DNA from: CAZOHN01 sp964579325
Lineage (GTDB): Bacteria; Pseudomonadota; Alphaproteobacteria; Rhodobacterales; Rhodobacteraceae
DNA: 7,862 nt
Assembly: GCA_964579325.1 (NCBI GenBank)
Contig: CAZOHN010000168.1
Coordinates: 1-7,862 of the forward strand
Direction of reading: 5' to 3'
A program made the translations under genes and the position numbers. Below, piece by piece: positions 1 to 6,072 of the stretch (positions within the stretch are counted from its first letter, which is position 1; each line of letters starts with the position of its first letter). The notes under the pieces were generated by a model, which was not told the origin of the DNA, ran no database searches, and saw only the letters and a list, made by a program, of their open reading frames with translations.

Positions 1-1
1 C

Positions 2-1207
2 TCGATCCACACCACCGTCTCGGGCCGCGACGGCAAGCCGATCGAGGTGCAGATCCGGACCCGCCAGATGCATGAGGTCGCCGAGGCCGGGGTCGCGGCG
101 CACTGGGCCTACCGCGACGGGGTGCGCACCAAGAACCCCTTCGCTGTCGACCCCGCCCGCTGGATTGCGCAGTTGACCGAGCGCTTCGAGGCCGAGGACC
201 ACGACGAGTTCCTCGAGCACGTCAAGCTCGAGATGTACCAGGACCAGGTGTTCTGCTTCACGCCGAAGGGCGAGGTGGTGCAGCTTCCCAAGGGTGCGAC
301 GCCGCTCGACTATGCCTATGCGATCCACACCCGGATCGGCCATTCCTGCGTCGGCGCCAAGGTCGATGGCGTGCGGGTGCCGCTCTGGACACGTCTCCGG
401 AACGGCCAGTCCGTCGAGATCATCACCGCCGAAGGCCAGCGCCCTCAGGCCACATGGCTCGATATCGTCGTGACGGGCCGCGCCAAGGCCGCGATCCGGC
501 GCAGCCTGCGCGAGGAGGACCGCGAGCGGTTCATCAAGCTCGGGCGCGAGCTCGCCCGGGTGGCCTTCGAGAACCTCGGCAAGAAGGCCACCGAAAAGGC
601 GCTCGGCACTGCCGCCCGCACCCTCGGCTTGACCGACGGCCAGGAGCTTCTCGCCCGGCTCGGCTCGGCCGAACTCAACGCGCGCCAGGTCGTCGAGGCA
701 CTTTACCCCGAGCTTGCCTCCGCACGCGGCGACGAGGTCGAGCCCGCGCGCGCCGTCGTCGGCCTCGGCGACGGGCAGGGTTTCACCCGCGCGCCCTGCT
801 GCCAGCCGGTCCCGGGCGAGCGCATCGTGGGCATCAGCTGGCGCGGACGCGGCGTCGTTGTCCACGCCATCGACTGCCCCGCGCTCGTCGATTTCGAGGA
901 ACAGCCCGAACGCTGGGTCGACCTGCACTGGGCAAGCGGACGGCACCCGGCGGCGCACACGATCCGACTGATGATGACCATTCGCAACGATGCCGGCGTG
1001 CTTGGGCGCATTTGCACCTTGATTGGCGAGCAGAAAGCGAACATCTCCGATCTGCACTTCATCGATCGGAAACCCGACTTTTACAGACTGCTGATCGAAG
1101 TCGATCTGCGTGACGTCGAGCACCTGCATACGGTGATGACGGCGCTTGAGGCGGATAGCGACGTGGCCGCGATCGAGCGTCATCGGGAGCCGGGGCGGAG
1201 CGCCTGA
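2..1207 (+). CDS. RelA/SpoT homologue (RSH), bifunctional (p)ppGpp synthetase/hydrolase, 3' part only
   Basis: Stringent-response enzyme that makes, and probably also hydrolyses, (p)ppGpp in the cytoplasm. The frame is open to the left window edge, so the N-terminal HD hydrolase and most of the synthetase domain lie outside. About 401 residues are visible, roughly the C-terminal 55-60% of a ~700-residue RSH. The fragment starts in the end of the synthetase domain: SIHTTVSG, then PIEVQIRTRQMHEVAEAGVA and HWAYR. A TGS domain follows at about 242-427 (VFCFTPKGEVVQLPKGATPL, ending VEIITAEG). After a helical region comes the conserved-cysteine/zinc-finger domain with APCCQPVPGERI (Cys-Cys at 797-802) and HAIDCPAL. 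A C-terminal ACT domain covers about 956-1180 (NDAGVLGRICTLIGEQKANI). The GTG at 47 is inside the protein and is not a start. A DUF2062 gene follows after 41 bp. Whether the hydrolase is intact cannot be judged, so relA versus spoT is left open. Confidence 0.96.
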   Translation, partial: SIHTTVSGRDGKPIEVQIRTRQMHEVAEAGVAAHWAYRDGVRTKNPFAVDPARWIAQLTERFEAEDHDEFLEHVKLEMYQDQVFCFTPKGEVVQLPKGATPLDYAYAIHTRIGHSCVGAKVDGVRVPLWTRLRNGQSVEIITAEGQRPQATWLDIVVTGRAKAAIRRSLREEDRERFIKLGRELARVAFENLGKKATEKALGTAARTLGLTDGQELLARLGSAELNARQVVEALYPELASARGDEVEPARAVVGLGDGQGFTRAPCCQPVPGERIVGISWRGRGVVVHAIDCPALVDFEEQPERWVDLHWASGRHPAAHTIRLMMTIRNDAGVLGRICTLIGEQKANISDLHFIDRKPDFYRLLIEVDLRDVEHLHTVMTALEADSDVAAIERHREPGRSA

Positions 1208-1248
1208 GCAAATCCGCCGGGTCAAACCCCGGTAGCGGGAGTGGAAAC

Positions 1249-1920
1249 GTGGTCTTCAAGCGCCGCACAAAGCGCACGATACTGCAAAACATGCGCGAGG
1301 GAATCTACCCGAGCATCGGCTTCCTGCGGGCGTTCCAGTACGTCAAGCACCGCGTCCGCCGCCTCCCCGACACCCCCCACAAGATCGCCCGGGGCATCTG
1401 GGCCGGCGTCTTTGCAAGCTTCACCCCGTTCTACGGGTTCCACTTCATCATCGCGGCGCTGATCGCCATCGTCCTGCGCGGGAACGTGCTCGCCTCGGCG
1501 ATCGGCACGTTCTTCGGCAATCCGCTCACCTACATCCCGATCGGGATTGCCGCGCTCGAGATGGGGCACTGGATCCTCGGCTCGACCTTCGAGGAATCCG
1601 AACGGAAGTCGTTCGCCCGCAACTTCGTAGATGCCGGCGAGGATCTCTGGCGAAACCTGATGTCGGTCTTCACCGGCGAGACGCCGAACTGGGCCGGGTT
1701 CCTTGAATTCTATCGCGACATCTTCCTGCCCTATCTCGTTGGAGGCCTGGTGCCTGGCGTCATCGCCGCGACGATCTGCTATTACCTCACGATCCCCCTG
1801 GTCGAGGCCTACCAGAAGCGCCGCAAGGCCAAGCTCAAGAAAAGGCTTGCGGAACGTCGGGAGAAGTCGGCAGAGGAGGGCAATCGTCCGCGCGACGAAG
1901 TGACCGAAGTTGGGGACTGA
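1249..1920 (+). CDS. DUF2062 domain membrane protein
   Basis: Predicted inner-membrane protein of 223 residues in the DUF2062 family; its function is unknown. The signature is visible as IARGIWAGVFASFTPFYGFH (residues 47-66), followed by RGNVLASAIGTFFGNPLTYI (77-96), the family's typical Asn-Pro-Leu-Thr turn. Hydrophobic segments lie at about 46-76, 82-112 and 158-184. The N-terminus and the C-terminal tail (about 189-205, KRRKAKLKKR) are strongly basic, suggesting both face the cytoplasm. I chose the GTG at 1249 because GGGAG (1237-1241) lies 7 bases upstream and no better in-frame start exists near the rsh stop. It sits 41 bp after rsh and 4 bp before pdxJ, so it is probably co-transcribed with both. 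This placement is common in Rhodobacterales but does not by itself reveal the role. Confidence 0.9.
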   Translation: MVFKRRTKRTILQNMREGIYPSIGFLRAFQYVKHRVRRLPDTPHKIARGIWAGVFASFTPFYGFHFIIAALIAIVLRGNVLASAIGTFFGNPLTYIPIGIAALEMGHWILGSTFEESERKSFARNFVDAGEDLWRNLMSVFTGETPNWAGFLEFYRDIFLPYLVGGLVPGVIAATICYYLTIPLVEAYQKRRKAKLKKRLAERREKSAEEGNRPRDEVTEVGD

Positions 1921-1924
1921 AACC

Positions 1925-2680
1925 ATGGATTACGCGGGCCAGCTGCGTCTGGGCGTGAACATCGACCATGTGGCGACCGTCCGGAACGCCCGCGGCTCGG
2001 CTTATCCCGATCCGGTGCGCGCCGCGAAACTGGCCGAGGGGGCCGGGGCCGACGGCATCACCGCGCACCTGCGCGAGGATCGTCGCCACATCACCGACCC
2101 CGACATCGAACGTCTCGTCGCCGCGCTGACGGTGCCGCTCAACTTCGAGATGGCCGCGACCGAGGAGATGCAGAGAATCGCGCTCCGCCACCGTCCCCAT
2201 GCGGTCTGCATCGTCCCCGAGCGGCGCGAGGAGCGTACCACCGAGGGCGGATTGGAGGTTGCGCGAGAGGAAAACCGGCTCGCTCACTTCATAGCACCCC
2301 TGCGCGATGCCGGTTGCCGTGTCTCGATCTTCATCGCCGCCGATCCCCGCCAGATCGAGGCCGCAGCCCGGATCGGCGCGGAGGTGGTGGAATTGCACAC
2401 CGGTGCCTATTGCGACCTGCACGCCGAGGGCCGGATCGACGAGCGCGATACCGAGCTTGCCCGCCTGCGCGACATGGCTGCCTTCGCCCATTCGCTCGGC
2501 CTCGAGGTCCACGCCGGCCATGGCCTCACCTACGACACCGTCGGTCCCGTCGCCGCCTTCCGCGAGGTGATGGAACTCAACATCGGCCACTTCCTCATCG
2601 GCGAGGCGATCTTCCGCGGCCTGCAGCCTGCCATTGCAGAGATGCGCCACATCATGGACGCGGCCCGGAGCGCCGCGTGA
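1925..2680 (+). CDS. pdxJ: Pyridoxine 5'-phosphate synthase PdxJ
   Basis: Condenses 3-amino-2-oxopropyl phosphate with 1-deoxy-D-xylulose 5-phosphate to give pyridoxine 5'-phosphate, the ring-closing step of the DXP-dependent vitamin B6 pathway. It is a cytoplasmic TIM-barrel enzyme. The 251 residues match the usual ~240-250. Family motifs run the full length: LGVNIDHVATVRNARG (9-24), AHLREDRRHITD (47-58, with the conserved His48, Arg50 and His55), LNFEMAATEEM (72-82, Glu75), VPERREERTTEGGL (97-110), VELHTGAY (155-162), HAGHGLTY (196-203, His199) and LNIGHFLIGEAI (218-229). The ATG at 1925 is preferred over an in-frame TTG at 1910: GGGGA at 1912-1916 sits 8 bases before it, and the TTG would overlap the upstream gene. 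The stop overlaps the acpS start by 4 bp, implying translational coupling. No key residue appears to be missing. Confidence 0.97.
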   Translation: MDYAGQLRLGVNIDHVATVRNARGSAYPDPVRAAKLAEGAGADGITAHLREDRRHITDPDIERLVAALTVPLNFEMAATEEMQRIALRHRPHAVCIVPERREERTTEGGLEVAREENRLAHFIAPLRDAGCRVSIFIAADPRQIEAAARIGAEVVELHTGAYCDLHAEGRIDERDTELARLRDMAAFAHSLGLEVHAGHGLTYDTVGPVAAFREVMELNIGHFLIGEAIFRGLQPAIAEMRHIMDAARSAA

Positions 2681-3081
2681 TCCTCGGGATCGGCACCGAC
2701 CTTGCCAACATCGAGCGCATCGAGGCCACGCTCGCCCGCTTCGGCGACCGCTTCCGGACCCGCGTCTTCACCGCGGCCGAACTGCACAAGGCCGGCCGCC
2801 GCAAGGACGAGGCCGGCACGCTCGCCAAGCGCTGGGCGGCCAAGGAGGCCTGCTCGAAGGCGCTCGGAACGGGGCTGCGCATGGGTATCTCGTGGAAGGA
2901 CATGGGCGTAACCAACCTGCGCACGGGCCAACCCGTCATGCACCTCACCGGCTGGGCGGCGGAACGCCTCGCCCAGATGACGCCGCCACGGCACGAGGCA
3001 GTGGTCCACGTGAGCCTGACCGACGACCACCCCTGGGCGCAGGCCTTCGTGGTGATCGAGGCGAGGCCGGTGCCGCCATGA
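2677..3081 (+). CDS. acpS: Holo-[acyl-carrier-protein] synthase AcpS
   Basis: Transfers 4'-phosphopantetheine from coenzyme A to the conserved serine of apo-ACP, activating fatty-acid synthesis. It is cytoplasmic and Mg-dependent, and usually trimeric. The 134 residues are close to the family's ~120-135. Diagnostic motifs are GIGTDLANIERIE at 4-16 (metal-binding Asp8), FTAAEL at 31-36 and KRWAAKEACSKALGTG at 51-66 (metal-binding Glu57). The C-terminal strand is HVSLTDDHPWAQAFVVIEA. The start is the GTG at 2677, forming a GTGA overlap with the pdxJ stop; the next residues ILGIGTD are the normal N-terminus of the family. The pdxJ-acpS pairing is widespread in proteobacteria. A 246-bp gap follows before lepB, the longest in this operon, so transcription may partly end or restart there. 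Confidence 0.96.
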   Translation: MILGIGTDLANIERIEATLARFGDRFRTRVFTAAELHKAGRRKDEAGTLAKRWAAKEACSKALGTGLRMGISWKDMGVTNLRTGQPVMHLTGWAAERLAQMTPPRHEAVVHVSLTDDHPWAQAFVVIEARPVPP

Positions 3082-3167
3082 CATTCGCCGTCAGGCGACG
3101 TTCCCCTTCCCGCGCTAGGCAGATCGCCGCTATCCGACTTCTCGACTGACCCCGGGCCTGACCCCGT

Positions 3168-3208
3168 GTCGCCGACGGCTGCGCACGCCGCGGCCGGTCG
3201 TCGGCGGC
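3168..3208 (+). repeat. GC-rich inverted repeat (hairpin) between acpS and lepB
   Basis: GTCGCCGACG at 3168-3177 pairs with CGTCGGCGGC at 3199-3208, giving a 10-bp stem with one G-T pair and a 21-base GC-rich loop. No T-run follows, so it is not a standard intrinsic terminator. It could be a factor-dependent terminator element, an RNA stability element or a chance product of high GC. Just upstream, CTGACCCCG occurs twice (3146-3154 and 3158-3166), 12 bases apart. Confidence 0.35.
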
Positions 3209-3267
3209 GCCCTCCACGAGACTCCGGTGGCGTCCCCGACTGGCCCCACCCTCGACCAGACCCGCCC

Positions 3268-3296
3268 TTGACTTGCGCCGCCCGGCGTCCCATCAC
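3268..3296 (+). promoter_or_regulatory. Possible sigma-70 promoter for lepB-rnc
   Basis: TTGACT at 3268-3273 matches 5 of 6 bases of the -35 consensus. A 17-base spacer leads to a weak -10 candidate, CATCAC (3291-3296, 3 of 6). Alphaproteobacterial promoters often have a good TTGAC -35 and a poor -10, so the site is plausible. Transcription would begin near 3303, leaving a leader of about 25 bases before the lepB ATG. The 246-bp gap after acpS is consistent with an internal promoter, but this is inference. Confidence 0.35.
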
Positions 3297-3327
3297 CCGC
3301 CAGACACCAAGAGGCAGGACAAGAAGA

Positions 3328-4122
3328 ATGGCAGCCAAGGCCGACAAGCAGGACGGCATCTGGGAAACGGTCAAGACGATCGTCTACGCTCTCCTTATCG
3401 CGGGGGTGTTCCGCACGCTCTTCTTCCAGCCGTTCTGGATTCCTTCCGGCTCGATGAAGGACACGCTGCTCGTCGGCGACTTCCTCTTCGTCAACAAGAT
3501 GGCCTACGGCTATTCCCGCCACTCCTGTCCGTTCTCGATGTGCTCCTTCATCGAGGGCCGCTGGTTCGCCGGTGAACCCGAGCGCGGCGACGTCGTGGTG
3601 TTTCGCCACCCCGTCAACGGTTCGGACTTCATAAAGCGCCTGATCGGCCTGCCCGGCGACACCGTGCAACTCGTGAACGGCGCGCTCATCCTCAACGGCG
3701 AGCCGGTCCCGGTCGAGGCCGCCGGGGTCTTCACCGAGGTCTATGAGCGCCAGGGGCCGCAGGGCGAATACCCGCGCTGCGAGAACGGCGTCGTGGGCGA
3801 GGGCGCCGACTGCACCTCGTCGCGCTTCACCGAAACCTTGCCGGGCGGGCGCACCCACTCGATCCTGAACATCGCCAGCTACGCCGGCCTGCCCGACAAC
3901 AGCGATGTCTTCACCGTGCCCGAGGGCCAGTACTTCTTCCTCGGCGACAACCGCGACAACAGCATGGACAGCCGCTTCGCGCAGCGTGCGGGCGGGGTGG
4001 GCTTCGTCTCGGCCGAATACCTCATCGGTCGCGCCGACCGGATCATGTTCTCTTCCGCGGGCCGGTCGATGTTCTTCTTCTGGACCTGGCGGTCGGATCG
4101 CTACTTCAAGGCGGTCGAGTGA
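3328..4122 (+). CDS. lepB: Signal peptidase I LepB
   Basis: Membrane-bound serine protease that removes signal peptides from exported proteins on the periplasmic side of the inner membrane, using a Ser/Lys dyad. The 264 residues fit alphaproteobacterial LepB. An N-terminal membrane anchor spans about 14-33. The catalytic-serine box is IPSGSMKDTLLVGD (38-51, Ser42), then FLFVNK (52-57). The lysine box is GDVVVFRHP with DFIKRLIGLPGDTVQL (100-115, Lys103). The last box is FLGDNRDNSMDSR (204-216). The C-terminus has an aromatic, moderately hydrophobic stretch (MFFFWTW, 248-254). Four cysteines lie in the periplasmic part (67, 72, 151, 162). I chose ATG 3328 because AGGA (3316-3319) sits 8 bases upstream and the protein then begins like its relatives; the longer frame from 3166 adds a low-complexity Arg/Pro-rich stretch. 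The stop overlaps rnc by 4 bp. Confidence 0.96.
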   Translation: MAAKADKQDGIWETVKTIVYALLIAGVFRTLFFQPFWIPSGSMKDTLLVGDFLFVNKMAYGYSRHSCPFSMCSFIEGRWFAGEPERGDVVVFRHPVNGSDFIKRLIGLPGDTVQLVNGALILNGEPVPVEAAGVFTEVYERQGPQGEYPRCENGVVGEGADCTSSRFTETLPGGRTHSILNIASYAGLPDNSDVFTVPEGQYFFLGDNRDNSMDSRFAQRAGGVGFVSAEYLIGRADRIMFSSAGRSMFFFWTWRSDRYFKAVE

Positions 4123-4814
4123 AGCTCGGCGCCGACCTCCAGCAATTCTCGGCCCGCCTCGGGTACAGCTTCCGCCGGCCCGAGCACCTCATCCGCGCGC
4201 TCACCCACGCCTCGATCTCGGGCCCTTCGCGCCCCGACAACCAGCGGCTCGAGTTTCTCGGTGATCGCGTCCTGGGCCTCGTGATGGCCGAGGCGCTGCT
4301 GCGCGCCGATACCGGAGCCACCGAGGGCCAGCTCGCCCCCCGCTACAACGCGCTCGTCCGCCGCGAGACCTGCGCCGACGTCGCCCGCGAAATTGGCCTG
4401 GGCGAGGCGCTCAAGCTCGGGCGGTCCGAAATGCTCTCGGGTGGCCGTCGCAAGGAGGCGCTCCTTGCCGACGCGATGGAGGCGGTGATCGCGGCCGTCC
4501 ACCTCGACGCCGGCTACGAGGTCGCGCGCGACCTGGTGCTGCGGCTCTGGGGCGACCGGATCGGCGGCGTTGCGGCCGATGCCCGAGACGCCAAGACCGC
4601 GCTGCAGGAATGGGTGCAGGCGAGGGGCGCGCCGCCGCCCGAATACATCGAGGTCGCCCGAGACGGCCCCGACCACGCGCCCGTCTTCACCATCGAGGCA
4701 CGCCTTGCCTCCGGCGAAGCCGAACGCGCCACCGCCGGTGCCAAGCGCCAGGCCGAACAGGCCGCCGCCCGAGCGCTGCTTGAGCGGGTCGAAGGCAAGG
4801 TCGGCACTCCTTGA
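4119..4814 (+). CDS. rnc: Ribonuclease III
   Basis: Double-strand-specific endoribonuclease that processes rRNA precursors and structured mRNAs in the cytoplasm; it works as a dimer with Mg2+. The 231 residues have the normal two-domain plan. The nuclease domain covers about 5-150 and contains the signature NQRLEFLGDRVL (41-52) and LLADAMEAVIAAVHLDAGYE (115-134). By alignment with E. coli RNase III the catalytic acids are Glu45, Asp49, Asp118 and Glu121, all present. A double-stranded-RNA-binding domain covers about 157-226 (DAKTALQEWVQARG, ending GAKRQAEQAAARALLERVE). The start is the GTG at 4119, overlapping the lepB stop (GTGA), so translation is probably coupled to lepB. Convergent with the Rid gene, whose stop lies only 14 bp downstream; no terminator is evident in between. 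Here era does not follow directly. Confidence 0.96.
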   Translation: MKLGADLQQFSARLGYSFRRPEHLIRALTHASISGPSRPDNQRLEFLGDRVLGLVMAEALLRADTGATEGQLAPRYNALVRRETCADVAREIGLGEALKLGRSEMLSGGRRKEALLADAMEAVIAAVHLDAGYEVARDLVLRLWGDRIGGVAADARDAKTALQEWVQARGAPPPEYIEVARDGPDHAPVFTIEARLASGEAERATAGAKRQAEQAAARALLERVEGKVGTP

Positions 4815-4828
4815 CTCCGGACCGTGGT

Positions 4829-5224
4829 TCAGGCCGCAGCCGTCGCCTCGATCTCGAACAGCAGGCCCGGCACCGCAAGCCGCGTGACGCCAAGCAGGGT
4901 CATCGGCGGGGCGCAACGGGCCGCTCCGAAACGCATGCCGAGCAGGTCGAAGTTCTTCAATGCCTCGTCCACGTCGGTGGCGTACACGCCAAGCCGGACG
5001 ATGTTGCCCAGCCCCATGCCCGCAGCCGCCAGAACCGCTTCGAGGTTGTCCAGTGCCAGCCCGATCTGGCCGCGCATGTCGCCGGCGTGTTGCGGCCGTC
5101 CCTCTGTGTCGACCGCCGTCTGCCCGGCACAGATCAGCTGGCGCGAGGCTTCTGAGATGACTTCGGCCTGATTGTAGCCGAGCTTGAGGGACCAGTCCCA
5201 CGGGTTGATGGCGGTGCGTTGCAT
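4829..5224 (-). CDS. Rid (YjgF/YER057c/UK114) family protein, subfamily lacking the catalytic arginine
   Basis: Small cytoplasmic Rid-family protein, 131 residues. Canonical RidA trimers hydrolyse reactive enamines/imines such as 2-aminoacrylate produced by PLP enzymes. Family features are AGQTAVDTEGRPQHAGDM (33-50), ALDNLEAVLAAAGMGLGNIV (57-76), RLGVYATDV (77-85) and LFEIEATA (122-129). Aligning the VTRL stretch with VARL of E. coli RidA puts Met108 (PPMTLLGVTRL) where RidA has the essential Arg105. Standard deaminase activity is therefore doubtful; other Rid subgroups lacking this arginine have unknown or different roles. The start at 5224 is well supported: AAGGAG lies 9 bases upstream, and MQRTAINPWDW fits the subfamily's N-terminus as I remember it. 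The frame is open further upstream only by crossing the divergent gene. It is transcribed away from a WYL regulator, which probably controls it. The specific substrate cannot be inferred. Confidence 0.9.
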   Translation of the reverse strand: MQRTAINPWDWSLKLGYNQAEVISEASRQLICAGQTAVDTEGRPQHAGDMRGQIGLALDNLEAVLAAAGMGLGNIVRLGVYATDVDEALKNFDLLGMRFGAARCAPPMTLLGVTRLAVPGLLFEIEATAAA

Positions 5225-5233
5225 TGTCGGACA

Positions 5234-5239
5234 CTCCTT
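5234..5239 (-). promoter_or_regulatory. Ribosome binding site of the Rid-family gene
   Basis: AAGGAG on the minus strand, 9 bases before the ATG at 5224. It is close to the ideal Shine-Dalgarno sequence and fixes the start of this gene, excluding the longer upstream frame. Confidence 0.75.
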
Positions 5240-5245
5240 GCTGAC

Positions 5246-5292
5246 AGGTGACGCGACGCCGTAGACTGAAATGGTGCCAGATCTTGTCACCT
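5246..5292. promoter_or_regulatory. Candidate operator between the divergent Rid and WYL genes
   Basis: GGTGCCAGATCTTGTCACC (5273-5291) is a quasi-palindrome of the form GGTGnCA-N5-TGnCACC with six of seven arm positions symmetric. A further copy of the half-site, AGGTGAC, lies at 5246-5252 and is a perfect inverted match to GTCACCT at 5286-5292, 40 bp apart, about four helical turns. The placement between divergent genes, one of them a DNA-binding regulator, suggests the binding site through which the regulator controls itself and the Rid gene. A CTGACA at 5241-5246 with TAGACT at 5262-5267 (15-base spacer) might be the regulator's promoter, but this is weak. Confidence 0.45.
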
Positions 5293-5312
5293 TTGAATGC
5301 TGCTGTGCCCGC

Positions 5313-6032
5313 ATGTCCACTCGCACCAGACAAGATGCCATCGTGCGCAGCCTGCGCCGCCGGGGCACGACGACGGTCGCGGAACTCGCACTTGAGGTCG
5401 GGGCCTCTCGCCGCACGGTCCTGCGCGACATTGGTGTGCTGCGCGATCAGGGCTTCGTCATCCACTCCGAGCCTGGGCGCGGGGGTGGGGTGCAGCTCGA
5501 CCCGGGGTCAGTGCAGACGACGGCGCGGCTTTCGGTGCCGGAAGTCTTTGCGCTCCTTCTCGGCATTGCCGCGATGCGTGCGGCTGGGAGCCTGCCGTTT
5601 TCCAACCTTGCGGACGCCGGACTCGCCCGGATCGAGCAGGCCCTCCCGCCCGACAAGCTGCGCGACTTGCGCCTGTTGCTGGACTGCCTTCATGTAGGTC
5701 CGCTGTCCCCGCAGCAGGACATTTCCGATATAGGCAGGATGGACCCCGCGCTTCTGCCCGCGTTCGAGACGGCGTTCCTGCGCAGGTGTCCCCTGCGGTT
5801 CCACTACCGCGACACGGCCGGACGCGAGACCTCGCGCGAGGTTGAACCGCAGGCCCTGCTGATCCTGCCGCCCCTGTGGTACCTGGTGGCGTGGGATCCC
5901 GCGCGCGACGGTTTCCGGCATTTCCGGATGGATCGGATTTCCCGGCCCGAGCACATCGAAGGCGCGTCGTTCCGGCGCCGTCATGTACCTTTCGCCGACG
6001 ACGTCTGCCCGTTTCGCGACCTTCCCCGCTGA
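5313..6032 (+). CDS. HTH-WYL domain transcriptional regulator (YafY/DeoR-like)
   Basis: Predicted one-component transcription regulator of 239 residues. The N-terminal winged helix-turn-helix (HTH_11/DeoR-like) covers about 4-62: RQDAIVRSLRRRGTTTVAEL, then GASRRTVLRDIGVLRDQGF with the recognition helix near 31-41, then the wing GRGGGVQL. The C-terminal WYL domain covers about 150-225. It contains FHYRDTAGRE, the name-giving Trp-Tyr-Leu at 189-191 (PPLWYLVAWD) and FRHFRMDRISRP (201-212). WYL domains are thought to sense ligands. I prefer the ATG at 5313 because the HTH then begins near the N-terminus as in relatives and the operator-like palindrome stays upstream. An in-frame ATG at 5271 would add 14 residues including three cysteines in a row; neither start has a clear Shine-Dalgarno. 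Divergent from the Rid gene across 88 bp. Convergent with the LysE-family gene, with 40 bp between stops. Confidence 0.9.
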   Translation: MSTRTRQDAIVRSLRRRGTTTVAELALEVGASRRTVLRDIGVLRDQGFVIHSEPGRGGGVQLDPGSVQTTARLSVPEVFALLLGIAAMRAAGSLPFSNLADAGLARIEQALPPDKLRDLRLLLDCLHVGPLSPQQDISDIGRMDPALLPAFETAFLRRCPLRFHYRDTAGRETSREVEPQALLILPPLWYLVAWDPARDGFRHFRMDRISRPEHIEGASFRRRHVPFADDVCPFRDLPR

Positions 6033-6072
6033 TCCAGAGCGACGCCGGAAGCCGGGCTGAAGCGCTCCGCAC

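Noticed and set aside
1217..1232. CCGGG/CCCGG inverted repeat between rsh and the DUF2062 gene
   Set aside because: Only 5 bp of stem, no T-run and inside a 41-bp operon spacer; too weak to call a terminator.
3078..3149. 23-codon ORF starting with an ATGA overlap at the acpS stop
   Set aside because: The overlap looks like translational coupling, but the peptide is very short, Arg-rich and resembles nothing known; probably chance.
3166..3327. N-terminal extension of LepB from an upstream GTG
   Set aside because: It would add 54 low-complexity Arg/Pro-rich residues before a normal LepB start that has its own ribosome site.
4101..5465. 454-codon open frame on the minus strand
   Set aside because: It runs antisense through rnc and most of the Rid gene in another frame, contains no recognisable domain and is explained by high GC. 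The Rid gene lies in a different minus frame with a clear start.
6033..6072. Possible bidirectional terminator between the convergent WYL and LysE-family genes
   Set aside because: GAGCG/CGCTC and an inner CCGG/CCGG can pair, but the stems are short, mismatched and without T-runs.
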